A DNA stretch of 64,000 bases from Acestrorhynchus altus (lineage: Eukaryota > Chordata > Actinopteri > Characiformes > Acestrorhynchidae): positions 23,666,171-23,730,170 of the forward strand of contig CM067503.1 in NCBI GenBank assembly GCA_034509495.1. The letters are read 5' to 3'. Positions 1-9,528 of the stretch are shown in pieces (position 1 is the first letter of the stretch; every line of letters starts with the position of its first letter). Both the position numbers and the translations under genes were made by a program. Below the pieces are notes generated by a model, which did no database searches, was not told the DNA's origin, and worked only from the letters and a program-made list of their open reading frames with translations.

Positions 1-430
1 GAAAGTCATAATTTTATGGTTGATTAGTTGTTTATTGATTGTCCAGGACCCCACAGGACCACCACACAGCATGTATTATCTGGGTGGTGGGTCATTCTTA
101 CCAAAGCAGTGACACTGACATGGTAATGGTGTGGGACTGCTGTCTCTGATTTACTCGTACCAGCACAACACACACTAACACACCACTATGTCAGTGTCAC
201 TGCAATGCTGAGAATGACCCACCACCCACATAATACCTGCTGTGTGGTGGTCCTATGAGGTTCTGAACTTTGAACAGGGTGAAAGAAGTCTAACAAGGTA
301 TGCAGAGAAACAAATGGACAGCAGTCTAATTATATAACTACAAAGTGCTCCTGTGTGGAAAGTGAAGATGGCAAAAATGAACAGTGATATGGTCACAATG
401 TTGTGGATGATTGTAAACCAGTAGAATAAA
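1..430. repeat. Palindromic dispersed fish repeat (foldback core with right flank)
   Basis: About 47-135 and 180-265 are imperfect inverted copies of one another: ACCACACAGCATG...GGGTGGTGGGTCATTCT on the left, and GAATGACCCACCACCCA...GCTGTGTGGTGGTCCT on the right. They are separated by a short GTACCAGCACAACACAC core. The right flank (265-430) carries the GCAGAGAAACA-ATGGAC and ACTACAAAGTGCT segments that I remember as the continuation of this repeat in otophysan genomes. The family assignment is from memory; the inverted arms are seen directly. It codes for nothing. Confidence 0.7.
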
Positions 431-503
431 TCCATTTCAGACAGTCATTCTGCTGTGATGTGATCTTGATGTTGATGAACAAAATGCCGCTGCATAATAT
501 ATG

Positions 504-564
504 TACACTACCGGTCAAAAGTTTCAGAAACCATACTGGGTGTTCTAAATCTTTTTACCGGTAG

Positions 565-571
<7 letters not shown>
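504..571. mobile_element. Very short foldback MITE with ACTACCGGTCAAAAG termini
   Basis: The left end TACACTACCGGTCAAAAG and the right end CTTTTTACCGGTAGGGTA are near-inverse copies with only about 30 bases between them. TA at both outer edges fits Tc1/mariner target duplication. The ACTACCGGTCAAAAGTTT terminus is, from memory, a widespread fish transposon end. The right end runs straight into a TA microsatellite, so the true boundary is uncertain. Confidence 0.5.
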
Positions 572-635
<64 letters not shown>

Positions 636-644
636 GTCCTTTCT

Positions 645-679
<35 letters not shown>

Positions 680-682
680 CAC
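567..682. repeat. Compound microsatellite (TA)n then (CA)n
   Basis: Uninterrupted TA from 567 to 631, a 13-base link, then CA from 645 to 682 with one AA interruption. Confidence 0.95.
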
Positions 683-1037
683 TCATCTGCACTGCTGTGC
701 GAGGCAGAGTAGCCTGGATACTGACCAGCGGCATTGTTTGGGCCTTTGGGTTTGTCACAGTCATCAGCCGGGGAAATCACGTAAATCTTACTCAGACCCA
801 GTGTTCACTCTTGCTTAAGTTAATCTGAAGTGTTTTCTGACTGTGACTGTGTGTTTGGTTGGAATTAAAGCCAGGCCAAGGGCTAAAAGCTGTCCACATC
901 TTTTCGTAAGCCTGCTTTTCCTGACCTTTATTTTCAGCAAAATCCTCTGAAGGAGGAAAAACCTGACACAACAAGACATGTTGCCAGGCCACTAAACAGG
1001 CTGTGAGTTAGAGTTAGGAGAGGGGAAGGCACCTCAG

Positions 1038-1084
<47 letters not shown>

Positions 1085-1338
1085 TTTTTTTTACAATATT
1101 AGGTTGTGGTTGCTGGATGTCATATTTCATATGTATTACATATGAAATGTTTTTGCTGTTTTGTTTTTTTTTTACTTTTGATTGCAAGAATCACATTGTG
1201 TCAAATTTTGATGAATGGACCAGTAGAAATGCTCCAAAAATAATTTGGAAATAATCTGATTTTTTTTTTTTGCCTTAGATTAGATTAGATATACTGGATT
1301 TATAATTATCGGTGAGTTATCAAGTTCAACCAACCTGA
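683..1338. other. Unique non-coding stretch with (CA)n at 1039-1082
   Basis: No supported gene. It holds a CA microsatellite at 1039-1082 and a 12-bp hairpin at 1124-1148 (ATTTCATATGTA and its inverse with a one-base loop). There are T-runs around 1083 and 1260. Confidence 0.6.
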
Positions 1339-1895
1339 TTCCAAATGAATTAAATCCCAGTTGAAATGCCAAAGTGACCTTTCAGTGCATGTTTACAGCT
1401 TTGTCCATGTGTACATGCTCAACCTGTATGCAGACTCTGACTGATCAGTGAGAGTGGGCAGGGCTGATGATGTCACTGCCCCAGATATTGGGGCTCCTCC
1501 TTTCCTACTGTTCCTCTCTATATTTACATTTTTAATAAAGAAAATTGTTCATTTTAAATGTTTGCTTACAGCCTTGTGCAGTAATCTGTATAAACATGCA
1601 TGCAGTGATTTCACTCCAAAATCCTTAAAATATTTTCTGGGTAGGATACTCTCATGTATCCTCCATTGGCAGTCACTTTGAGGGAGATTTAAGTGGTTTC
1701 TTTCATCTCCTTCAGTGTTTGGACAGATGGCAAGATGGCATCACAAAGTCAATTGCCTAGTCATGGAGGAAAGGAGTAGAATCGGTAGGAAAAAGCAGTA
1801 ACTTTTGGGGTTTCTGGAAGCAGCCTGGGACACTGAGAAGGGAGGGTGTGTTTGCTCTCTTTCTTGCATACAGTGTTCAAATTTCAGAATAAAAG
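1339..1895 (+). repeat. Dispersed repeat family R1, longest copy in the window
   Basis: Starts near CCAAATGAATTAAATCCCAG and ends near TTCAAATTTCAGAATAAAAG. Parts of it recur at 5788-5945 (inverted), 26172-26230 (inverted end piece) and 27927-28110 (direct, with an internal deletion). Shared stretches include the TGATCAGTGAGAG region and AGAAGGGAGG...TTGCTCTC. It has no coding potential that I can support. The family is defined here by comparing copies; I do not recognise it by name. It is probably a non-autonomous transposon. Confidence 0.55.
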
Positions 1896-3240
1896 TAATC
1901 AGAATGGACAATTCTGATACATACATGAACAACAAACATAATAAAGGACATGCAGGTTGTTGTTTATTTTTTTTACTTTGGACAAATGTAAAGTATCATA
2001 AATCTCTTTCTTTATAAATAAATTATAATCATTATACATTATAATGTCAATATCATTATAAATAATGAATCAAAATTATTGCAATTTCATGCCAAAACAC
2101 ATTTTTGCTGGACAGTAACATAAAAAAGCCTATAATATATATTATATGCAAATAATGTGTCCCATACGTATCCATACTCAATTAAACTAATTTCTCTTAG
2201 GTTAGGATTTAGTACTAAATCAGGACATGTCTGAACCATATTGGAAGTGCTAATATGTAACATAACAGAAAACTACAGTCCATCATGTCATTTTCAATTC
2301 TGTAACATGATTTGTGTAAATCCTCGCCTTTTCTGATGAAGTGTTTCGCTGCTTGGATGAGTCACTGACGCCCAAAAATGTGTGAACACAGCTTTAAAAA
2401 CCCTCTGCTCAGTTAAACATACAGTGTGTGTGATGATCAAGCATGCAAAACATACTCAAATAATCTGATAGAGTCAGTGTAGACAGATTATTTTCCTTGG
2501 GTTATGGGTCTGTCTGAGGGTTTATATCACATATGGTTTTCTGTTATTCCATCAAGCAGGTTATTCTTTTACAAATCCTTCAATGCTTTTATTGCATTAT
2601 TGACTTCATATATGCTAGTATATGATATATTGAGTTATATATATCATAAAACTCAAACAGCATTGTTTGTTAACACTCTCTTCAATGCCACAAATATTTT
2701 GAATGTTTTTAATGTAAGAATATTTAAACATGTGTTGCTTTTGGTTGGAAAATGGCAAGATGAGTAAATGGTTGAAGATAAATTGATGTGATAAAAATAC
2801 TCAAGCCATAACAACTCCACATTTGCTTAGGTATGTGGGCACCTTCTGTCAAAAGGCTGAATATTAAAATAGCACTTGGAGACAGAGCCTGGCATCATGC
2901 TCTAAGGATGACTCTATTTGCCAAGTCCAGGGTATAGTCACAGATGCCACCTTTTTGTGCCAAGCCTTCAGTGCCCACCTGAAATGTTTGCTCCCAACAC
3001 TGCCACACTTATCCTGCTCATTCTGTAACAATTGAGCTTCTTTAAATTGAGACATCCAGTGAAACAATTATGACAATTGGTAATGGTGCATAGGTGAAAA
3101 TACACTAAATTTGGTGTCATTTTCAGTAACAACAGACTTGATAAGTTCTGAAAATATTCTGAAATTATACTATTAAAATATTAAAGTATTAAAAAGTATT
3201 AAATATTTTCTGGTTAGAATGGTACCTGACATGAGCTGAA
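1896..3240. other. AT-rich unique DNA, no gene seen
   Basis: No open reading frame with recognisable protein character. AT-rich, with a small palindrome TATAATATATATTATA near 2130. Nothing else stands out. Confidence 0.5.
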
Positions 3241-3244
3241 TCAC

Positions 3245-3845
3245 ATATACACTCATTGTCAAATAAAATAATACTACACCCAGAAGGAATCAACTGACAG
3301 GAATGAAACTGGGTAGGTAGGTTTGATATCATGAGACCATTTAAATTGGTCCTGTTATTGTGTGTACCACTAAATGATGGCTACACAAGGTTGGACTACA
3401 TGCACACAAACTGTTATGAAGCCAGCCCTTAAAACCATATCAGTTTTGCTAAAGACTGCAATGGTATCGTGGCAGACTGTCATGGAGCCATGCAGAATGG
3501 CAACACGTCTCCTTTAGTAATGTGTCCTGCTTTAGTCATGGTGGAGACAACCCATGATTTCACATGTGTGTAATTCCAACAGCTACATCGCCAGACCTAT
3601 CCCTGATTGAAAATGTGTGGGATGCTATTGGACAAGCAATCAATACTCTTCTGCAAATTCTGCATAAAAGAAAGAGAATACTCGAGCTTCCTGAGACATC
3701 TGGCCTGCTGCAATAACTTTACTTCTGTATGTGTAGTTCAATAAATATTGCCCATATGAGTCTAAATTTTTAATCATTTGTTGTTTGTTATGTTGTTATT
3801 GTTATGTTACTTCCCACCCAGTAGTACTGCATTCCTTCCTACTTT
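3245..3845 (+). pseudogene. Tc1-like transposase remnant (C-terminal catalytic segment)
   Basis: Around 3585-3640 the plus strand reads SPDLSLIENVWDAIGQAI, the segment that carries the last acidic residue (E in IEN) of the DDE triad in Tc1-type transposases. These enzymes cut and paste DNA at TA sites. The flanks contain related but decayed sequence, and weakly matching end sequences lie near 3270 (ATACTACACCCAGAAGGAA) and 3820 (CACCCAGTAGTACTGC). No long frame survives and the first two acidic residues are not visible. The copy is dead. Confidence 0.6.
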
Positions 3846-3899
3846 ATATATATATTAGTTTATATATGATGTATTATGTCTGTACTTTAAGTTTAAAAT

Positions 3900-4165
3900 G
3901 GGATGGAAGCAGGAAAAATGTTCAAGCACAAGGATCAGAACATGGGCCAAATTGTAATGTTTAGGCAATTGGGTCTTGTGGAGTGTTTTTGCTATGCAGT
4001 GATAAGTACCTTCCAAAGTGGGGTGAGCACTAACACTATGAAGGCATTAGATAAAACAGGACACCTTAAAAGCTCTTGTGGAGTTCACGCCTCAGTGACT
4101 CAGAGGAACAAAATATTATGCAGGTGGTTTGAATGTTATGGCTCCTCTCTGTATGATTTTTAAGT
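3900..4165 (+). pseudogene. Internally deleted Tc1-like element (N-terminus joined to extreme C-terminus)
   Basis: The 86-residue frame at 3903-4163 starts with a transposase DNA-binding segment (KHKDQNMGQIVMFRQLG, then LVECFCYAVISTFQS). It jumps directly to the element's end (LKSSCGVHASVTQRN), followed by non-coding end sequence GCAGGTGGTTTGAATGTTAT. From memory the full element encodes a transposase of over 300 residues, so the whole DDE catalytic core is gone. This is the usual route by which a non-autonomous derivative forms. The family is different from the two neighbouring Tc1 remnants. Confidence 0.65.
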
Positions 4166-4173
4166 AATTCATT

Positions 4174-4820
4174 TGCATTTTATTGTATGAAAAATGTATT
4201 TTATACAATAAAAAACAGAACTTAATTTTTGCTAGAGAAACCTTTGCTTGCAATTACAGAGATCAGATGTTTCCTGTAGTTCTTGACCAAGTTTGCATAC
4301 ACTGCAACAGGGATTTGGTCACTTGTCAATACAGATCTCCAGATCTTTCTGGATTTTGGGCTGTCACTGGGCAGCATTGAGTTTCAGCTACCTCCAAAGA
4401 TTTTCTATTGGGTTCAGCTCTGGAGACTGTTTAGGCCACTCCAGGACCTTGAAATGCTTCTTACGGAGCCACTCCTTTTTTGCCCTGGCTGTGTGTTTCA
4501 GGTAATTATCATGCTGGTAAACCCAGTCATGACCCATCTTTAAAGCTCTAATTGAGGAAAGGTTGTTGGTCCAAATCCTGTGATACATGGCCCCATACAT
4601 CCTTCCTTCATTTCAGTGCAGTCATCCTGTCCCCTTTGCAGAACAGCACCCCCAAGCACCCCCTTTGCAGTTTCCACCCCCATGCTTCACGGATGGGACA
4701 GTGTTCTTGGAGTTGTACTCATCCTTCATCTTCCTCCAAACATGGAGTATTTTCCCCTTCGTATGTGGGGAATGAGCTCTGTTCTGATTGGCTCTGTTGT
4801 CATTCATAAAGCAGTCTCAG
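4174..4820 (-). pseudogene. Tc1-like transposase, C-terminal half (family D)
   Basis: On the minus strand, 4807-4622 encodes KILHVWRKMKDEYN and SVKHGGGNCKGGAWG; 4600-4388 encodes GHDWVYQHDNYLKHTARAKK and SPELNPIENLWR. These are the middle and last catalytic blocks of a Tc1 transposase (the second D in QHDN, and E in IENLW). They are in different frames and the N-terminal helix-turn-helix is missing. The same family supplies the 5' half at 28440-29310, which has the complementary part. Decayed and inactive. Confidence 0.85.
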
Positions 4821-5787
4821 AGGAAACATTACTTCAGTTTAAATTAGAATAAGATGTTTTTACAATAACATTTAATTAAATTCAGATCATAATGAAATAT
4901 CGCCACAGTGTCTACTTACAGACATTGGTGTGGGATGGACTTTACAATCTCCATGTTCCACACACTTTATCCAGCTGTTTCACTGAAATCAGAAGTAATA
5001 AAACAAACAGGTGTTTCAAGGTTTATCTAAACTGGAGACCTGGGTTAAACAAAGGTCAAAAGAATAAATTGTGTTATGAAGAAGGTAGAGTACAGCAGCT
5101 GTCGTGAAAAGGTTACATTAAGCGGGGTATTTTTGAGTGCAGTATGCTAATAGTATTCTGTTCATGCTTACACAATGCCATTACAGTAATTTATCCCTCA
5201 AACAATCCTGCTCCCTCAGCATTTCAAAATGGTTTGTGCAGTGCCTTGCCTGGTCCATATATTTCCACACTGTGGACAGGTCAGGGCAATTCTCTGTTTG
5301 CATACTTGAAGGGCAAAATTGCTTTCAGGCTAATTAGAGCAGTGCACTTTTATGTGGGAGCAGCAGCAGGAAGCAGAGAGATCATCTAAACTATTTCAAT
5401 TCTAATATTAAAGGCACCAAAAGGCTTATTTGCCAGACGCCACAGAGGAACCAAATTTAGTCCCTTCCAGAATATATTCAATTAAAAAAAAAAAAAAAAA
5501 AGATTCTCAAAAGAATTTTTTACTCAAACCCCCCTTGTGGTACCAGTCTTGAGACTTTTTTCAAGAATGTTGCTTACAAAAGAAGAAGAATGGTGGTGAT
5601 GAAGAAAATGATGATAATGATGTTGATGATGAAGAGCAGCTGCTGCTGAAGCAAGAAAGTTTACTATTTTCTCATGGAAAGTATAATCTTATTTAATGGT
5701 ATTTACTCTTTAGAACTTTAGGACAATTCTGTTTGCCAATAAAATGAGAAAAGTATTTAATTTAAATATTCAGTATTATCCCTTTTC
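4821..5787. other. Unique DNA with low-complexity purine tract
   Basis: No gene supported. Contains an A-run at 5485-5502 and a GAT/GAA-rich tract at 5580-5655 that would encode acidic residues in one frame but has no splice-bounded exon structure. Confidence 0.5.
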
Positions 5788-5944
5788 TTTTATTCTGAAA
5801 TTTGACCACTGTGGGGGGAAAAAAAGCAAACATTTTCCTCTGTAACCCAGTATCTGGGTCAGTTACTTCATTAACCCCACCCCCTCTCACTGATCAGTTG
5901 GTGTCTGCATGCAGGTTCAGCATGTACATGTGGACAGAGCAGTT

Positions 5945-5945
<1 letters not shown>
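5788..5945 (-). repeat. R1 repeat, inverted and internally deleted copy
   Basis: TTTTATTCTGAAATTTGA at 5788 is the inverse of the right end of the 1339-1895 copy. The following 5835-5945 segment (CTCACTGATCAGTTGG...GCATGTACATGTGGACA) is the inverse of its left portion. The middle is missing. Confidence 0.55.

Positions 5946-6012
<67 letters not shown>
5946..6012. repeat. (AAT)n microsatellite
   Basis: Uninterrupted ATA/AAT trinucleotide repeat, about 22 units, immediately abutting the R1 copy. Confidence 0.95.
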
Positions 6013-6339
6013 TTGATGAAATCAAATGAAAAAAAAAAACAACAACACTTTAACCAGACAAAAAATAAATAAAAAAAACAAACAAAACAAAGAAAAACAT
6101 GTATGCATCCAAATTGTTTTTTTTTTTTTTTAGTTGTCTAAGTTTTTAACCATCATTTATGCCATGCTATACTTAATGCCAGCCTGAGCCTCCTAACATT
6201 ATAAAAAGATTATATGAAACAGCAACAAAGAGTTATGAACCTAAAAGCCAAGAAGGAAAAGTATGAGTAAAAGTCATGTAACTGCACTGTGGATGTCGTC
6301 TAATGTTTAAGTTTTATAACAAATTCACAGCATTCCGTT

Positions 6340-6990
6340 TTGTTTTGATTTTTAGCCATTGAACATGTTACCCAAGCCATCAAATGCTTTTAGCCAAATA
6401 AAGGGCTCCTATAATTGCAGGACCATAATTGAATTTAAATAATTCTCCCGTGTCACCCCTCCAAGCTTGTATCATTACAGGGTGATTTAATTTGAATCAC
6501 ATTTGATTGCTAAATAATTAAAGTTCCATTACACTTTTCATAATGTTTCCTTAACACTGCAGTCATTAACATGGATCTGTAACAATAAGGGAGGCAAGAA
6601 GGAACCTTCATTTACTTTCATACAATATCTATTTGTCACTGGCGTGGACAAGGTTTTTGTATACGCAGCATATATTGAACACCGTATGAAGGCCAGCTTC
6701 ACAAAAGCAAAGCGTTTTTCTCTGAAAGAGTCGTTTTAGATGCAGCTCAGACTATTTTTATTGCTATTGTCTAGGATATGAAAGCTACTGCTTTTTTAAT
6801 AGCCTGCCGGCTGCATTCTCATCAATCATGAGGTTGAGGCTGCCTCATTCTCGCTCCAGCCCAAACGCTCGAAGTTTGGAAATTTGATAAAAAGTAATCC
6901 GATTTTCCTAGAGTCAGGATCTGTATGGATGTGAAATCGATGGCATTAATTACTGCATCTTATCATAGCGCAAATGTGTTTTTATTTGTA
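6340..6990. promoter_or_regulatory. Candidate conserved non-coding element (unverified)
   Basis: Unique, repeat-free sequence dense in homeodomain-type cores (TAATTG, TAAATAATTA, ATTTAAATAATT) and other short regulatory-looking words. It is unlike the decayed transposons around it and has no open frame. Whether it is an enhancer is inference; only cross-species alignment can show it. Confidence 0.3.
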
Positions 6991-6992
6991 AG

Positions 6993-7051
6993 CGTGTGTG
7001 TGTGTGTGTGTGAGACGTTCTCGACTCAGCAGAAGATGTGTATAAGAGACA

Positions 7052-7128
<77 letters not shown>

Positions 7129-7142
7129 GAGAGAGAGAGAGT
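6993..7142. repeat. Compound microsatellite (GT)n / (GT)n(GA)n interrupted by adapter-like sequence
   Basis: GT at 6993-7012, 21 foreign bases, a Tn5 mosaic end at 7034-7052, GT to 7072, then GA with GTGGGG interruptions to 7142. The interruption is described separately. Confidence 0.95.
7034..7052 (+). other. Tn5 mosaic-end sequence (sequencing-library artefact)
   Basis: All 19 bases AGATGTGTATAAGAGACAG match the hyperactive Tn5 mosaic end used in tagmentation libraries. It sits between two GT tracts, which is where assemblers and gap fillers tend to fail. This is not fish sequence. The preceding 21 bases (7013-7033) match neither flanking repeat and are probably also foreign. Confidence 0.9.
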
Positions 7143-7489
7143 GGGGAGGAGATGGTTGCAACCCTAACCTCAGCTATTTTGATTGGTATTAGCTCTCTCA
7201 TTATCTTTTGGTATTATACTCATATGTCATTCACAAAGCAAATATGAAGTCTTTTTATTTTAGCGACAATTGTTTCAATTTACTAAACTCTGAATTTGAT
7301 TCTCTAACTCTCTGAAACTCTCTGTAACCAAAGGAACAGATGCATTAAACTTTGTAGTATTACACAATAAAAGCTCACAACAGTGTATGTTTTTACTTGT
7401 TCTTCTACATTTCCAGGGGGAAATGAGAAAAAGCATGTTATAATATAACACTAACCCTAAGTTTATAAAAGTTTCTTTTTGCTACAGAA
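7143..7489. other. Unique AT-rich DNA, nothing recognised
   Basis: No repeat or coding signal that I can support. Confidence 0.5.
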
Positions 7490-8270
7490 AGATACTTTCA
7501 AATACAAAAATGTACAGCAAAAGGTTGGGCACCCAGGCTAAATGATCTAATTGTAAATAAGTGAACAAATCTTATATAGGACACAAATTTAATTATGGCA
7601 TTTTCTGTACATATTACATATTTACTGCATTTATCCTTTTGGGGAAAAAAGTGCAGAATGATCTTACTTACATATACATGGTGTGATAGTATGGGGAATG
7701 TTTGCTTGCTACACCTAAAGTCTGTTAACCAATGCAACACCATTTGAAAATTGTTATTGACCATGTGCATCATTTTATGGCCAGAATTTAAACAGCTACT
7801 TCCAGCATGATGATGCAAAAAGAAAAAGTAATCTCTGACTGGTTTCATGAACATGACATTGTTCTTTAGTAGTATTCCCAGTCACAGGATCTAAATCCAG
7901 TTGAACATTTTTGAGATGTGGTAAAATGGCAGATTCTCAGCCTGAAAGTGAGCCTGAGAAATTGATAGGAATTGCAAACGAAACAAACATTAGAATAAGC
8001 AGGGTCAGATAATTAGCCAATTATTTCACATACATTCATGTTGAATATAACAAATTGCTCCAACTACACTGGTTTGTATAATTTAGAAGGAGTCTTTTAA
8101 TATTAATGTTTATTAAAACCACATTAAGTCTTGAGCAGCTTCTGTAAAATGTACTGCAAGAACATGTCCTGGTAAAGCATGTTTGATTTTTTGGCATTCA
8201 TCCCAAAATTGCCAAAATACAATGCAACACCTTTCTAGAGAGATTGGCCCTCCACAGTGTATTTATCAAT
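7490..8270 (+). pseudogene. Degenerate Tc1-like element with transposase C-terminal traces
   Basis: On the plus strand 7680-7930, in shifting frames, it reads like a Tc1 transposase core: a V-WGMFAC segment, then FQHDDA (second catalytic D), then SQDLNPVEHFWDVV translated across a frame change (last acid in VEHFW). The upstream GTTGGGCACCCAGGC near 7526 resembles a fish Tc1 end. There are multiple stops and frame changes. A Tc1-type origin is fairly safe; the boundaries are not. Confidence 0.55.
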
Positions 8271-8360
8271 TTACATAGTATGCCTATTGTTACAAGCCAT
8301 TGTAGGGTCAACAGCAGGTTGATGTTCTAATACATCATGTATTTGGTGTAACTATATGCA

Positions 8361-8378
8361 TTGTGTGTGTGTGTGTGT

Positions 8379-8412
<34 letters not shown>
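8361..8412. repeat. (GT)n microsatellite
   Basis: GT repeat with a single GGG interruption near 8380. Confidence 0.95.
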
Positions 8413-8415
<3 letters not shown>

Positions 8416-8649
8416 GAGACAGCAAATTCTCAGTTGAATGTCTATTATAAAGTCTACTCAGAGACACTTAACCAACATGAAAGGACAAACAAATACAGTG
8501 TACTTAAACCTCTAGCCACACCACACTAAACTCATGAAGTTGAACTTCAAAACACTTTTGTTAATTATCTGAATAATTCAGGATTGATATAATAAAGGAT
8601 ATAATTTTTGGGGGCTGAAAAAGCTACACACATACAGACACACAAGCAT

Positions 8650-8650
<1 letters not shown>

Positions 8651-8700
<50 letters not shown>
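8651..8700. repeat. (CA)n microsatellite
   Basis: Pure CA repeat preceded by imperfect CA-rich sequence from 8625. Confidence 0.95.
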
Positions 8701-8701
<1 letters not shown>

Positions 8702-8780
8702 TTCAGCTTTATAGGACATATGTTATTTCAATGAAATTTGAGTGCAAATCATTACAAGGACACTTGGTTAAGGAATTAAT

Positions 8781-9200
8781 TGTCACGTATTTGTCCTGCT
8801 CTTCTCCCCTGTGTTCCATCTTGTCTTTGTTTTGTTTATTTCCCATGTGCTTCTGAGCACATGTGTCTTGATTTGGTCTTGTCTCCGCCCATTCCCAGCT
8901 GCATCTGATTTGTAACCCTGCCCTGTCATTATCCCAGTGTCAGTGTGTCCATTGTTCTCCCATGTACTTAAGAACCTGTGTTTGTCAGCCATTTGTGCTT
9001 GTGATTACTGTAAATGTGTGGTTCCCAGCTAGTTGGTTCGTTTGTTTCTATTGATATCCAGTTACTGTTTATGCTTTGTTTGTTACTGCCTTTTGTTAAG
9101 CGTGTTCCGTTTGTATTGTATTTGGTGTCTTGTAGTTTTAAACCTTCTACCCCAGCAAATACTGCCATGCTTCTCATTCTGTTTCTTCTGAAATCAAGGG
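8781..9200 (+). mobile_element. LTR-like element fragment (family shared with 17620 and 48355)
   Basis: Begins TGTCACG, consistent with an LTR start (TG...CA), and is pyrimidine-rich. It shares a hairpin (CATGTGCTTCTGAGCACATG at 8846) and the CTTGTCTCCGCCCATTCCC and ATCTGATTTGTAACCCTG stretches with 17620-17725 and 48355-48881. The right end cannot be placed, so it is probably truncated. A fish gypsy-type solo LTR is the best guess. Confidence 0.5.
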
Positions 9201-9528
9201 TATTAAAAAGGAGATCCTACTTTTTGTTTATCCAGAGAAGAATTTTTACAGAACTTTGGATTGCTATAACGGTATGATTGCATTTAGTGATAAACATTAG
9301 TGATATCAGAATGTTGGATGATCCCCACCCCACCTCATACCAAAAGTATTAAAAGGAGCTCCATTATTCCTGAGAAAACAGTTCCACCACTTCACAGTTC
9401 AGCTGGAGGCTTTATATTCATCTAGCCCACAACTGGCATTAGGCATGGTGCCAGTAAATTTATGTTCATCAGCTCCGGAGAATGCATTCATTAGAAGGGT
9501 TGCCCAGAAACATTCACAGTGTATATGC

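Noticed and set aside
555..764. Frame with Ile-Tyr and Cys-Val repeats
   Set aside because: Translation of TA and CA microsatellites.
5580..5655. Acidic exon-like tract
   Set aside because: No acceptor/donor pair in frame, and stop codons nearby.
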